From: Vicingaceae bacterium
Lineage (GTDB): Bacteria > Bacteroidota > Bacteroidia > Flavobacteriales_E > Vicingaceae
Length of the DNA stretch: 64,000 bases
Direction: 5' to 3'
Assembly (NCBI GenBank): GCA_026003395.1
Contig: BPHE01000002.1
Span: 224,549-288,548, forward strand
In this document: piece by piece, positions 26,601 through 35,080 of the stretch
Layout of the letters: every line of letters begins with the position of its first letter
Position numbering within the stretch: position 1 is the stretch's first letter
Program-made: the position numbers and the translations under genes
Notes under the pieces: model-generated
What the model was told of the DNA's origin: nothing
Database searches by the model: none
What the model saw: only the letters and a program-made list of their open reading frames with translations

Positions 26601-27836
26601 ATGAAGCAGTTTGACATACCTGTATTTTATAAGAGCAACTTTATCTCCGGAATCAAAGAATTAAGGCGAAAGGCCGACCAAAAAAAACGTGACTTCTCAC
26701 CCACGTTGATTGATTTTGGTTCGGTCCGCTTTCTTTTGCCCAGACATTTTGGCTTTTGCTATGGTGTTGAAAATGCTATTGAAATCGCATACAAAGCCAT
26801 CGAAGAAAATCCCGATAAAAATATCTTCCTGCTATCTCAAATGATTCATAATCCCCATGTCAACAACGATTTGATTCAACGTGGCGTTCGCTTTATTATG
26901 GACACACACGGCAACATGCTCACCGGATGGGACCGGGTTTCTCCGGGTGATATTGTGATTATTCCTGCTTTCGGCACATCCTTGGAAACAATGCAAATTT
27001 TAGAAAAAACCGGTGCCGAAATTCATCAATACGACACAACCTGCCCCTTTGTCGAACGTGTGTGGAAAAAAGCCGAAAAAATTGCTGCCGAAAAATATAC
27101 CATAATTATTCACGGCAAACATCAACACGAAGAAACACGCGCCACTTTCTCTCATGCACGCAAAAATGCCCCTGCTTTGGTTATTCTTAACATGGATGAA
27201 GCCCAAATATTAGGAAAAATAATTTTGGGCTCACTTCCAGCACAAAAATTTTATGAAATTTTCAAAGGACGTTTTTCCGAAGGATTCGATGTAAGCAATG
27301 ACCTTCAACGCATTGGCATAGTCAATCAGACCACCATGCTTGCTTCCGAAACCAAAGCCATTGCCGATTATCTCCGCCAAATCATGATCGACAAATACGG
27401 CGAAGAACACATAAAAGAACATTTTGCCGACACTCGCGATACTTTATGCTATGCCACAAACGACAATCAAACAGCCACTCTCGCCCTGTTTGACCACGAC
27501 GCCGACCTTGCTATCGTAGTGGGCGGTTACAATAGCAGCAATACATCCCATTTGGTTGAATTGTTAGAACAAAAGTTTCCGGTTTATTTTATAGCCAACC
27601 ACAACGACATTCAACCCGGACAAATACGCTATTTCGATATACACCGTAAAGAAATTACCGAAAAAACCGGTTTCTTGCCGGATAAAAACCCCCTCACAGT
27701 CATACTCACCAGCGGTGCATCTTGTCCCGATTCCATCGTCGAACAAGTCATGGATAAAATATTGTCGATTTATGGAATTGATCCCGAGCAAAAAAATCAA
27801 CGTTTGAAAGAATTAACCGCTGCTTTTTCCATCTAA
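26601..27836 (+). CDS. ispH: HMBPP reductase, long form (copy 1)
   Basis: IspH reduces HMBPP to IPP and DMAPP, the last MEP-pathway step. This 411-residue protein is the long (about 400-residue) version known from cyanobacteria, plants and many Bacteroidota. The three 4Fe-4S cysteine regions are FGFCYGVENA (Cys53), DTTCPFVERVW and SGASCPDSIVEQ. Substrate residues lie in SQMIHNP, HGKHQHEETRATF, NQTTMLASET and GGYNSSNTSHL. I prefer the ATG at 26601 (MKQFDIP) over the open TTG at 26592 because the second ispH copy starts at the same point of the alignment. The 3' end overlaps the convergent cmk gene by 24 bases. A paralogue lies at 58566-59774. Confidence 0.9.
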   Translation: MKQFDIPVFYKSNFISGIKELRRKADQKKRDFSPTLIDFGSVRFLLPRHFGFCYGVENAIEIAYKAIEENPDKNIFLLSQMIHNPHVNNDLIQRGVRFIMDTHGNMLTGWDRVSPGDIVIIPAFGTSLETMQILEKTGAEIHQYDTTCPFVERVWKKAEKIAAEKYTIIIHGKHQHEETRATFSHARKNAPALVILNMDEAQILGKIILGSLPAQKFYEIFKGRFSEGFDVSNDLQRIGIVNQTTMLASETKAIADYLRQIMIDKYGEEHIKEHFADTRDTLCYATNDNQTATLALFDHDADLAIVVGGYNSSNTSHLVELLEQKFPVYFIANHNDIQPGQIRYFDIHRKEITEKTGFLPDKNPLTVILTSGASCPDSIVEQVMDKILSIYGIDPEQKNQRLKELTAAFSI

Positions 27837-28520
27837 TATCCTGTCAATCATTTCAAACACCAGGCGATTTTGTTCTTCAAGCGTCATTTCCGAGTTATCT
27901 ATCTCTATTGCATCATCAGCTTTTTTTAATGGATTTTCTGCCCTGTTGACATCCATAAAATCTCTTTCATTCAAATTTCTTATCACATCATCCATTTTTA
28001 CATCCATCCCTTTCGATTTCAATTCCCGGAATCTTCTTTGAGCTCTCACTTCAGGTTTTGCAGTTAGGAAAATTTTCAAATCTGCATCCGGCATCACCAC
28101 CGTGCCTATATCCCTGCCATCCATCACCACACCTCCTTCTCCAATCATCTCCTGTTGCCATTTCACCAATTGTTTTCTTACCAAAGGATGTTGACTGATT
28201 TTACTCACTACATTCGAGATGGTCATGCTTCTGATTTCATCTTCCACATCCTCACCATTGAGTAGTGTGATAATTCTGTCTTTTTCTGCATCATATCCAA
28301 AATCGATTTTCACCTCACCTAATTTTTTTCGTAAAAACTCTTCCTCAGGGGCAGTTTCCGGATTCCACCCATTACGCAACATATACAATGCAACTGCCCT
28401 ATACATCGCTCCTGTGTCTACATACCTCAATCCGTACCTTTTAGCTATACTTTTGGCCAAGGTGCTTTTGCCGCACGATGAATAACCATCGATGGCGATA
28501 TTGATTTTTTTATTCTTCAT
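27813..28520 (-). CDS. cmk: Cytidylate (dCMP/CMP) kinase
   Basis: Cmk phosphorylates CMP and dCMP with ATP in the cytoplasm. The 235-residue protein has the P-loop GYSSCGKST at residues 12-20, the substrate motif RYVDTGAMYRAVALYML and VVMDGRDIGTVVMPDADLK. The arginine-rich lid is AQRRFRELKSKG. Length is normal for the family. The start lies inside the last 11 bases of porQ, so the two are translationally coupled; porQ-cmk adjacency is, as I recall it, a common Bacteroidota arrangement. The 3' end overlaps ispH copy 1 tail to tail by 24 bases. Confidence 0.93.
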   Translation of the reverse strand: MKNKKINIAIDGYSSCGKSTLAKSIAKRYGLRYVDTGAMYRAVALYMLRNGWNPETAPEEEFLRKKLGEVKIDFGYDAEKDRIITLLNGEDVEDEIRSMTISNVVSKISQHPLVRKQLVKWQQEMIGEGGVVMDGRDIGTVVMPDADLKIFLTAKPEVRAQRRFRELKSKGMDVKMDDVIRNLNERDFMDVNRAENPLKKADDAIEIDNSEMTLEEQNRLVFEMIDRILDGKSSG

Positions 28521-29589
28521 TCTCTGCTTTCCTTTTATTTTTCATTCTGCCGTTGGCCAGTTTTTTACTCAATGTAAACATATGTTGCGTATATCCCAAA
28601 TGATAGGCACCCAAGCCATACGAAAACCTGAACTTCTTTATCATAACTTCAAATCCGGCGGAATAACCTACGAGCCCTTTTCTCGACGCGAAAACAAACT
28701 CTTTTCTGCGACGGTAATCCATTCCAAAACGCAAGGCAAATCCCGTTCCCGGCACAAACTCTACACCCAACCCCACATGTCTCATAAACTTTTCCATAAA
28801 TCCTGTTTTATTCGAATCGGGCGTACCATACAGTTGTATTCGCTCATTTCTTGTTAAAGTATCTTCCGTCAGGTTAAATTTTTGCCAATCATTATAGGTT
28901 AAATGAAACTTAAAAGGCATATTTTCCGGATGCACCCCAAACGATGTATTTATTCTGAAAGGCATAGACGGTCTATTTCCTTTCACATAATTTTTTATCG
29001 GCATCCCTGCATTCTGCACCAACACACTTCCACTCCAACGTTCATCCGGACTTACATACCATCCTCCAAAATCCATCATTATCACAGTCGACTGCTGATA
29101 ATAATAATCCGAATACAATACCTTCAACGCACCTCCCACATACAAACCTTGCCATACATTATATCCTGCCGACAATCCAAACACATTGTCAGATGCCTTA
29201 AACGTCCCTGTCACATTACCTATCTCATCTGTTTCTTCAAATTTTCCATATCCCACATTTTGAACCAAAATTCTCAACGTCAGCTCTCTGTTGATTGAAT
29301 AGGCATAAGAAAAAACACCATAACGGATATTGTCAAACAACGTAGAAAAAGTAAACACACCCGTGTGGTGCATCATCGTGTCATTCATCGCCGGATTAAA
29401 CATACCGCCCACAAAATCATTGTCCGAATGCGCATAATTCATCCCTCCCAACGACAATTGTTTGGCAGACAAAGGTAAATTGACAAACCTGTAAGAATCA
29501 TATCCCCCACTTTGTCCCTTCACCCCAACCACCATCAACGTCAGGCATAACAGACATAAAAGGAAAATATTATTAACCAAAGTTTTCAT
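28510..29589 (-). CDS. porQ: T9SS-associated outer-membrane protein PorQ
   Basis: From the ATG at 29589 (MKTLVNNIFLLCLLCLTLM) the protein has 359 residues and a signal peptide ending near VGVKGQ. The PorQ/PorV-type start follows: FVNLPLSAKQLSLGGMNYA, then FVGGMFNPAMND. The rest is strand-rich as in FadL-like barrels. PorQ belongs to the T9SS attachment complex with PorU, PorV and PorZ. The frame is open 20 codons further, but that extension has no signal-peptide character. It overlaps cmk by 11 bases. It lies about 8 kb from porV, as is usual for this dispersed gene set. Confidence 0.85.
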   Translation of the reverse strand: MKTLVNNIFLLCLLCLTLMVVGVKGQSGGYDSYRFVNLPLSAKQLSLGGMNYAHSDNDFVGGMFNPAMNDTMMHHTGVFTFSTLFDNIRYGVFSYAYSINRELTLRILVQNVGYGKFEETDEIGNVTGTFKASDNVFGLSAGYNVWQGLYVGGALKVLYSDYYYQQSTVIMMDFGGWYVSPDERWSGSVLVQNAGMPIKNYVKGNRPSMPFRINTSFGVHPENMPFKFHLTYNDWQKFNLTEDTLTRNERIQLYGTPDSNKTGFMEKFMRHVGLGVEFVPGTGFALRFGMDYRRRKEFVFASRKGLVGYSAGFEVMIKKFRFSYGLGAYHLGYTQHMFTLSKKLANGRMKNKRKAENEE

Positions 29590-29695
29590 CCTCAACTTAA
29601 CGGCAATTTTACGGAAAATATTACAACACCCATCAACTTCCCTTATCATAAATTACCTCCACTCATCCTCAAAATATTTTTTAGTACCAATTACA

Positions 29696-29860
29696 CTTGG
29701 GCGGCATTTCGGCGTTTCGCTCATAGTCCGCGCGGGGCGGCCAAACGGCAGACATAGTCGTGCGGCGATCCTCCTGCCGTCGGCTGCCGCACTCCTTGCC
29801 TGCCGGGCCGCCCCGCTTGCGGGCTATCCGCTCACCGCCGGCCGCTTCTTAAAGTTTTTC
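29696..29860. repeat. GC-rich nested palindrome (structured intergenic element)
   Basis: About 160 bases that are far richer in G and C than everything around them. GCGGGGCGGCC (29732-29742) pairs perfectly with GGCCGCCCCGC (29806-29816), and the pairing extends outward through CATAGTCCG / GCGGGCTAT. Inside, GTGCGGC (29760-29766) pairs with GCCGCAC (29786-29792). An outermost GGCGG (29700-29704) can pair with CCGCC (29835-29839). No reading frame is apparent. It sits between porQ and the epimerase-CBS gene in the 448-base gap 29590-30037; the rest of the gap is AT-rich and shows only a -7 box near its right end. It could be a dispersed palindromic repeat or a structured RNA. Confidence 0.7.
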
Positions 29861-30020
29861 GCCACTTTCTCACTTTTTTGGCACCCTCTTGTTATTCAAA
29901 TTCAATCTATCGTTCCATTCCGTCCCATCATCCCAACAACCGCCTGCTCAATATACATTTCATATCTTAATATTCGATGGCAATAATTTTTTTTAACTAT
30001 TCACACATTCAAAATATACT

Positions 30021-30028
30021 TACTTTTG
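30021..30028 (+). promoter_or_regulatory. -7 box before the epimerase-CBS gene
   Basis: TACTTTTG matches TAnnTTTG and ends 9 bases before the ATG at 30038, predicting a very short leader. It overlaps the open TTG start at 30026, which argues against that start. No -33 TTG was found. Confidence 0.4.
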
Positions 30029-30037
30029 CCCCAAATT

Positions 30038-31042
30038 ATGAAAATCTCGGCATCCATATACTCATACAAAGGACCGGTGGAAGAAATCATTCGCCAACTC
30101 TCGGGTTACCCCATCGATTACTTCCACGTCGATTGCAACGACGACATTTCTGTTTTTGACGACATCAAAAAAATACGTCAATTAACCAATATCCCCATTG
30201 ACTTACATATCATCTCCAAGAACCCTCAAAAATTCACCCCATACCTGCAAGAAACCAGACCCGAAAAGGTCTGCTATCAACTCGAAGACCTTCCCACAGA
30301 TTTCGAAATTCCTCACATCGACCACATATCTTTTGGTATCGCCATGACTACTCAAACACCGGTAGAAAAATTCGAACTCTATGACAATCAATGCGACTTT
30401 GTATTAATCATGGCCACCACTCCCGGACAAAGCGGAGGCACTTTCAACAAAGAAAACTTTGCCAAAATCCGCAAATTCAAAAAACTCTACCCGGAAAAAT
30501 TGGTTCATGTCGATGGCGGAGTCAATGCCGAAACTTCTTTTATCCTTCGCAACCTCGGTGTATATCTTGCCGTTTCAGGTTCTTTTCTCATCAACAATAA
30601 ATCCAAAGCCGAAGCCATACTCGACCTCAAACTCCATTCATCCGGTTCACATTACCTTATTTCGGACTTCATGACCCCTATTGAAGAATGTCCGCATGTG
30701 CACGAAAACGAACTTTCTCTTTTAAATGTTCTTTACTCCATCGAAAATGGGAAATTAGGTGTAACCCTCATCATCGACAAAAATGGATATCTCAAAGGCA
30801 TCATCAGCAATGCAGACATTCGACGTGGACTTATTGGCCAATTGGAAAAAAACATTCCACTCATTCCGCAAAATATCATCAATACCCAACCTTTTGTAAT
30901 ATACGATGATGAAAACGTGCATCAAATGTTAAGCAAAATCCGACAATACCGGTTTCCGGTATCTTACCTTCCGGTTATCAACCGTGAAAAAAAAGCTGTC
31001 GGAATGGTACATTTCTTAAACTTAATTAAAGGAGAACTATGA
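30038..31042 (+). CDS. Ribulose-phosphate 3-epimerase-like domain fused to a CBS pair
   Basis: The N-terminal 205 residues follow the ribulose-5-phosphate 3-epimerase barrel. The metal ligands appear kept: His30 and Asp32 in YFHVDCNDD, His57 in IDLHIIS and Asp159 in HVDGGVN. The phosphate-binding TTPGQSGGTF and AVSGSFLIN are also present. The usual HVDVMDG reads HVDCNDD. From about residue 210 to the end there are two CBS units (SDFMTPIEECPHVHENELSL..., IDKNGYLKGIISNADIRRGL; then NTQPFVIYDDENVHQML..., VGMVHFLNLIKG). CBS pairs usually bind adenine nucleotides and regulate the attached domain. The gene overlaps the DAHP synthase gene by 4 bases (ATGA), so one transcript is expected. Confidence 0.75.
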   Translation: MKISASIYSYKGPVEEIIRQLSGYPIDYFHVDCNDDISVFDDIKKIRQLTNIPIDLHIISKNPQKFTPYLQETRPEKVCYQLEDLPTDFEIPHIDHISFGIAMTTQTPVEKFELYDNQCDFVLIMATTPGQSGGTFNKENFAKIRKFKKLYPEKLVHVDGGVNAETSFILRNLGVYLAVSGSFLINNKSKAEAILDLKLHSSGSHYLISDFMTPIEECPHVHENELSLLNVLYSIENGKLGVTLIIDKNGYLKGIISNADIRRGLIGQLEKNIPLIPQNIINTQPFVIYDDENVHQMLSKIRQYRFPVSYLPVINREKKAVGMVHFLNLIKGEL

Positions 31043-32040
31043 TAATAGCACTAAAAAAATTACCTGAACAACAATCGTTGCAAAATCTTTGCGACCGTCT
31101 AAAGGCCATTTATGTTGCCTATGACAACAAACACCTGTTGGTCACACCGTCTAAAACAAAAGAAATACCCGAAGACATTATGCCCTTGGTAGACAGGCAT
31201 TGGATTTTCCCTGATGACATGCAGTTGGCATCCAGACAATTCATGCCCGAAAAACGTACTATCAACATATCCGGGGAGATTACCATAGGCGGTAACACCA
31301 ATCATTGCCTTGTCATCGGCGGACCTTGTTCGGTAGAATCCGAAGAACAAATCGAAGCATCTGCATCGTTTATGAAGTCCCTCGGGATCTCTGTGTTAAG
31401 AGCCGGTTCATACAAACCTCGTACATCTCCTTATAGTTTTCAAGGTTTGGGCAAACAAGGCCTGATATTGCTCGACAAAATGCGCAGCAAATACGGTTTA
31501 AAAATCATCACCGAAGTAAGGGATGCCACTCATATTGAAGATATAATCGAATATGCCGACATTATTCAGATAGGTGCAAAATCGATGTATGACCATGGAA
31601 TTTTGAAGCGCTGCGGAAAAACCAACAAACCGGTGCTTCTCAAACGTGGTTTCGGATCCACTCTACAAGAATTTGTTCAAGCAGCAGAATTTATTTTAAG
31701 TGGTGGAAATCCCAACGTGATTCTGTGCGAGCGTGGAATCCGCACATTTGAAACGAAAACCAGATTTACCCTTGACCTTTGCGGTGCAGCTTATCTCAAA
31801 CACCACACCAACCTGCCAATCATACTTGACCCAAGTCATGCCATTGGACATGCCTATGGTGTCCCCGATTTAGCCAAAGCATGTTTGGCCATGGGCATAG
31901 ACGGTTTGCTCATAGAAGTGCACCCAAACCCAAAAGTTGCATTAAGCGATGCTTCTCAGCAATTAGACCATGACACATTTGCCCGTCTTTACGAAGACCT
32001 TAAAAAATTAGCCAATGCTTTAAATATCAAAATAATCTGA
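31039..32040 (+). CDS. 3-deoxy-7-phosphoheptulonate (DAHP) synthase, class I-beta
   Basis: This enzyme joins PEP and erythrose-4-phosphate at the first step of aromatic amino-acid synthesis. The 333-residue protein has an N-terminal ferredoxin-like regulatory part (residues 1-70, IIALKKLPEQQSLQNLC). The catalytic barrel follows: VIGGPCSVESEEQ, RAGSYKPRTSPYSFQGLG, QIGAKSMYDHGIL, LLKRGFGSTLQEF, RGIRTFE and LDPSHAIGHAYGV, the motifs of AroF/AroG-I-beta enzymes. Its start overlaps the epimerase-CBS gene. The link makes sense because the pentose phosphate branch supplies erythrose-4-phosphate (inference). Confidence 0.9.
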   Translation: MIIALKKLPEQQSLQNLCDRLKAIYVAYDNKHLLVTPSKTKEIPEDIMPLVDRHWIFPDDMQLASRQFMPEKRTINISGEITIGGNTNHCLVIGGPCSVESEEQIEASASFMKSLGISVLRAGSYKPRTSPYSFQGLGKQGLILLDKMRSKYGLKIITEVRDATHIEDIIEYADIIQIGAKSMYDHGILKRCGKTNKPVLLKRGFGSTLQEFVQAAEFILSGGNPNVILCERGIRTFETKTRFTLDLCGAAYLKHHTNLPIILDPSHAIGHAYGVPDLAKACLAMGIDGLLIEVHPNPKVALSDASQQLDHDTFARLYEDLKKLANALNIKII

Positions 32041-32061
32041 TAAAGAACATTATTTTTCATT

Positions 32062-32069
32062 TATATTTG
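32062..32069 (+). promoter_or_regulatory. -7 box before pntAA
   Basis: TATATTTG matches TAnnTTTG and lies 16 bases before the pntAA ATG at 32086, in the short gap after the DAHP synthase gene. It suggests that the transhydrogenase operon has its own promoter. Confidence 0.45.
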
Positions 32070-32085
32070 TCGCAAATTAATCATC

Positions 32086-33216
32086 ATGATACTGGGAGTA
32101 CCGAAAGAAACCAAAAACAAAGAATGCAGAGTTGCTTTGACCCCCGATGTCGTTAAAGATTTGGTTGGAAAAGGATATAAAGTTTGGATAGAAAAAGATG
32201 CCGGGAAATTGTCCTACCTTAATGACGACTTATATGTGCAAGCAGGAGGCGAAATAAAATCATACGACGAAATTTATACTTCCTGCGATGTTATTCTGAA
32301 AGTCAATCCCCCTTTGCCCGATGAAGTAAAAAAAATGAAAAAGGGATCCATCTTAATTTCATTCATGTGGGCTTTAATAAACAAAGATTTAGTTGCGGCC
32401 TGTATGGAAGCGGGCATTTCTGCATTTTCTATGGATGCAATCCCACGTATCTCCAGAGCACAAAAAATGGATGCACTTTCCTCACAAGCCAATCTTGCAG
32501 GATATAAAGCGGTTATTTTGGCTGCCGACCATCTTGGCAAAATTATGCCTATGATGACCACTGCCGCAGGAACCATACGACCGGCCAAGGTGGTTATCTT
32601 TGGAGCAGGAGTTGCCGGCCTTCAGGCAATAGCCACTGCACGCCGTCTTGGCGCCGTCGTCGAAGTTAGCGACATACGCCCTGAAACCAAAGAGCAAGTA
32701 GAATCATTAGGCGGTAAATTTATCGAAGTAAAAAGTGACGACTCCATCAAAATTGAAGGCGGATATGTCAAAAATGTTTCCGAAGAATTTTTAAAACAAC
32801 AGCAAGCATTAGTATCCAAACATGTCAAAGAAGCAGATATTGTCATCACCACAGCTCTTATTCCCGGACGTAAAGCTCCTCTTTTGGTCACAGAAGAAAT
32901 GGTGGCAGGCATGCGTAATGGGTCTGTGATTGTGGATATGGCTGTGGAACAAGGCGGCAATGTACACGGCAGCAAACTGAATGAAACTGTGGTTACATCA
33001 AATGGAGTAAAAATTATTGGCGAGAGCAACCTGCCTGCCTTATTGCCTCTCAATGCCAGTCAACTCTATGCCAAAAATATACAGGCCTTTCTGTTACATC
33101 TTTCCACTCCGGATAGTTTTAAGTGGGAATTGGATGAAGAAATCACTAAAGGAAGCTTAATCGTCAAAGATGGCCTATTAATACACGAAGAAGTAAAACA
33201 AAAACATGGTTTTTAA
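32086..33216 (+). CDS. pntAA: NAD(P) transhydrogenase, NAD-binding subunit alpha 1
   Basis: This 376-residue soluble subunit is the NAD(H)-binding domain I of proton-translocating transhydrogenase. It begins GVPKETKNKECRVALTPDVV (alanine dehydrogenase/PNT N-terminal domain). A Rossmann domain follows (KVVIFGAGVAGLQAIATARRL, then EVSDIRPETKEQVESLGG), along with the loop IVITTALIPGRKAPLLVTEEM. Domains II and III are encoded separately by the next two genes, 11 and 5 bases apart. This is the split three-gene form. The complex uses the proton gradient to make NADPH from NADH. Confidence 0.92.
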   Translation: MILGVPKETKNKECRVALTPDVVKDLVGKGYKVWIEKDAGKLSYLNDDLYVQAGGEIKSYDEIYTSCDVILKVNPPLPDEVKKMKKGSILISFMWALINKDLVAACMEAGISAFSMDAIPRISRAQKMDALSSQANLAGYKAVILAADHLGKIMPMMTTAAGTIRPAKVVIFGAGVAGLQAIATARRLGAVVEVSDIRPETKEQVESLGGKFIEVKSDDSIKIEGGYVKNVSEEFLKQQQALVSKHVKEADIVITTALIPGRKAPLLVTEEMVAGMRNGSVIVDMAVEQGGNVHGSKLNETVVTSNGVKIIGESNLPALLPLNASQLYAKNIQAFLLHLSTPDSFKWELDEEITKGSLIVKDGLLIHEEVKQKHGF

Positions 33217-33227
33217 CATTTAAACAT

Positions 33228-33533
33228 ATGGAACAAATTTTAGCTTTTATTTACGAACAACGTGAGATCATTTATTTTATCATTTTAGCAGTATTTGTGG
33301 GTGTTGAAATAATTGGCGGTGTGCCTACCGTGCTTCATACTCCGTTAATGAGTGGCGCAAATGCCATACATGGTGTTGTAATTGTAGGAGCCATACATGT
33401 TATGTTAAACCTTACCCCTGATAACATACCTGCCTTAATTCTTGGTTTTCTGGCTGTTTTTTTGGGCACCTTGAATGTAGTGGGTGGCTTTGCCGTCACT
33501 GACCGTATGTTAGATATGTTTAAGAAAAAATAA
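33228..33533 (+). CDS. pntAB: NAD(P) transhydrogenase, membrane subunit alpha 2
   Basis: This 101-residue protein is made almost wholly of three or four membrane helices. It contains the characteristic EIIGGVPTVLHTPLMSGANA segment (about residues 27-46) and AVFLGTLNVVGGFAVTDRML near the C-terminus. These match the small membrane subunit that carries half of the proton channel in split transhydrogenases. It lies 11 bases after pntAA and 5 bases before pntB. Confidence 0.92.
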   Translation: MEQILAFIYEQREIIYFIILAVFVGVEIIGGVPTVLHTPLMSGANAIHGVVIVGAIHVMLNLTPDNIPALILGFLAVFLGTLNVVGGFAVTDRMLDMFKKK

Positions 33534-33538
33534 TTCTC

Positions 33539-34930
33539 ATGAAGCTCTATTGGTTAGAATTGATTTATTTATTGGGATCGGTTTCTTTCATCGCCGGGCT
33601 AAAGCTGATGGGAAATCCCAAAACTGCCCGTAAAGGAAATTTGATTGGCGCTGCAGGCATGACCTTGGCCATTATCGGAACCATTGTATTCCAAAATAAT
33701 TACAATCCGGTTATTCTATCGTTGATTTTTGTGGCCATCGCATTGGGCACCTTAGTAGGACTTCGTACGGCCAACAGTGTACCCATGACAAAAATGCCGG
33801 AGCTTGTCTCACTTTTCAACGGAATGGGTGGAGCATGTGCGGCCTTGATTTCTTTGATTGAGTTTTACCATATGCAACACAACGGCCTTCAACACATCAG
33901 CGCAGGAACCTACATTGCCATTCTCGGTGGAATGATCATTGGTAGCGTGTCTTTCTCCGGCAGCATAATCGCCTTCCTGAAACTCAACGGCTCTATGAAA
34001 AAACCAATCCGGTTACCATCTTACAATGTTATCAACAACATCATTTTATTGGCAACATTGGCCATGGCAGTAATTTTTACTTTGGGCAATGCAAATATGC
34101 CTTTTTTACTTGCCATTTTTGCCATTGCTCTTTTGTATGGCATAATGTTTACAGTGCCTATTGGAGGAGCCGACATGCCCGTAGTAATTTCTCTACTGAA
34201 CTCCTTCACCGGAGTGGCTGCAGCTTTTGGCGGTTTTCTCTATGACAATAAAATCATGCTTATTGGAGGAATTCTGGTTGGAAGTGCAGGTACACTTCTT
34301 ACATTTGCCATGTGTAAAGCCATGAACCGTCCTCTATCGAATGTTATTTTTGGATCATTTGGTGATACCGGCGAAGCCGGAGGCAGCGAAACAAAAGGAT
34401 CTATCAAAGACATCACCGCATCTGATCTTGCCGTAATGCTTGCCTATTCCAAAAAAGTAGTGATTGTCCCCGGTTATGGATTGGCTGTGGCACAAGCTCA
34501 ACACGCCGTAAAAGAACTCGAGGATCTTTTGGAAGAAAAAGGCGTTGAGGTAAAATATGCCATTCATCCTGTTGCCGGTCGTATGCCGGGACATATGAAT
34601 GTACTCCTCGCAGAAGCAAATGTATCTTATGACAAACTGGTGGAAATGGAAGAAATCAACCCCGAGTTTGAACAAACTGATGTGGTCCTGGTAATTGGTG
34701 CAAATGATGTAGTTAATCCTGCCGCAAAAACCGACCCTTCCTCTCCCATCTATGGTATGCCAATCCTGGAAGTTGACAAAGCGAAACATATTATCGTGAA
34801 TAAAAGAAGTATGAATGCAGGTTACGCAGGCATTGACAATTTGCTTTTCTATAACCCCAAAACTTACATGTATTTTGGAGATGCAAAAAAAGCACTGATG
34901 GATTTAATAGCCGAAATCAAACAGCTTTAA
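33539..34930 (+). CDS. pntB: NAD(P) transhydrogenase, beta subunit
   Basis: The 463-residue protein has eight or nine N-terminal membrane helices (residues 1-265) with the segments RTANSVPMTKMPELVSLFNG and GGADMPVVISLLNSFTGVAA. The soluble NADP(H)-binding domain III follows: VVIVPGYGLAVAQAQHAVKE, HPVAGRMPGHMNVLLAEA, VLVIGANDVVNPAA and VNKRSMNAGYAGIDNLLF. It completes the transhydrogenase with PntAA and PntAB. The 150 bases after it, up to recQ, are AT-rich and show no clear terminator. Confidence 0.93.
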   Translation: MKLYWLELIYLLGSVSFIAGLKLMGNPKTARKGNLIGAAGMTLAIIGTIVFQNNYNPVILSLIFVAIALGTLVGLRTANSVPMTKMPELVSLFNGMGGACAALISLIEFYHMQHNGLQHISAGTYIAILGGMIIGSVSFSGSIIAFLKLNGSMKKPIRLPSYNVINNIILLATLAMAVIFTLGNANMPFLLAIFAIALLYGIMFTVPIGGADMPVVISLLNSFTGVAAAFGGFLYDNKIMLIGGILVGSAGTLLTFAMCKAMNRPLSNVIFGSFGDTGEAGGSETKGSIKDITASDLAVMLAYSKKVVIVPGYGLAVAQAQHAVKELEDLLEEKGVEVKYAIHPVAGRMPGHMNVLLAEANVSYDKLVEMEEINPEFEQTDVVLVIGANDVVNPAAKTDPSSPIYGMPILEVDKAKHIIVNKRSMNAGYAGIDNLLFYNPKTYMYFGDAKKALMDLIAEIKQL

Positions 34931-35080
34931 TCTATTGATTCAACAGTTTATTTTTACTTTTTCATTGACGATTTTCTGTATTGCCTACCATAGCATCAGT
35001 CAGACCAAATTTAAACTAAATTGTAGAAATTTTAATACTCTTTTGTGTAAATTTAACCAAATAAAATATGCCCGGCAAAA

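Noticed and set aside
29696..29860. GC-rich block considered as an rRNA or tRNA fragment
   Set aside because: It has no recognisable rRNA core sequences or cloverleaf; the arms form a simple nested palindrome.
30026..30037. TTG start at 30026 for the epimerase-CBS gene
   Set aside because: It overlaps the -7 box; the ATG at 30038 gives the normal barrel start (MKISASIY).
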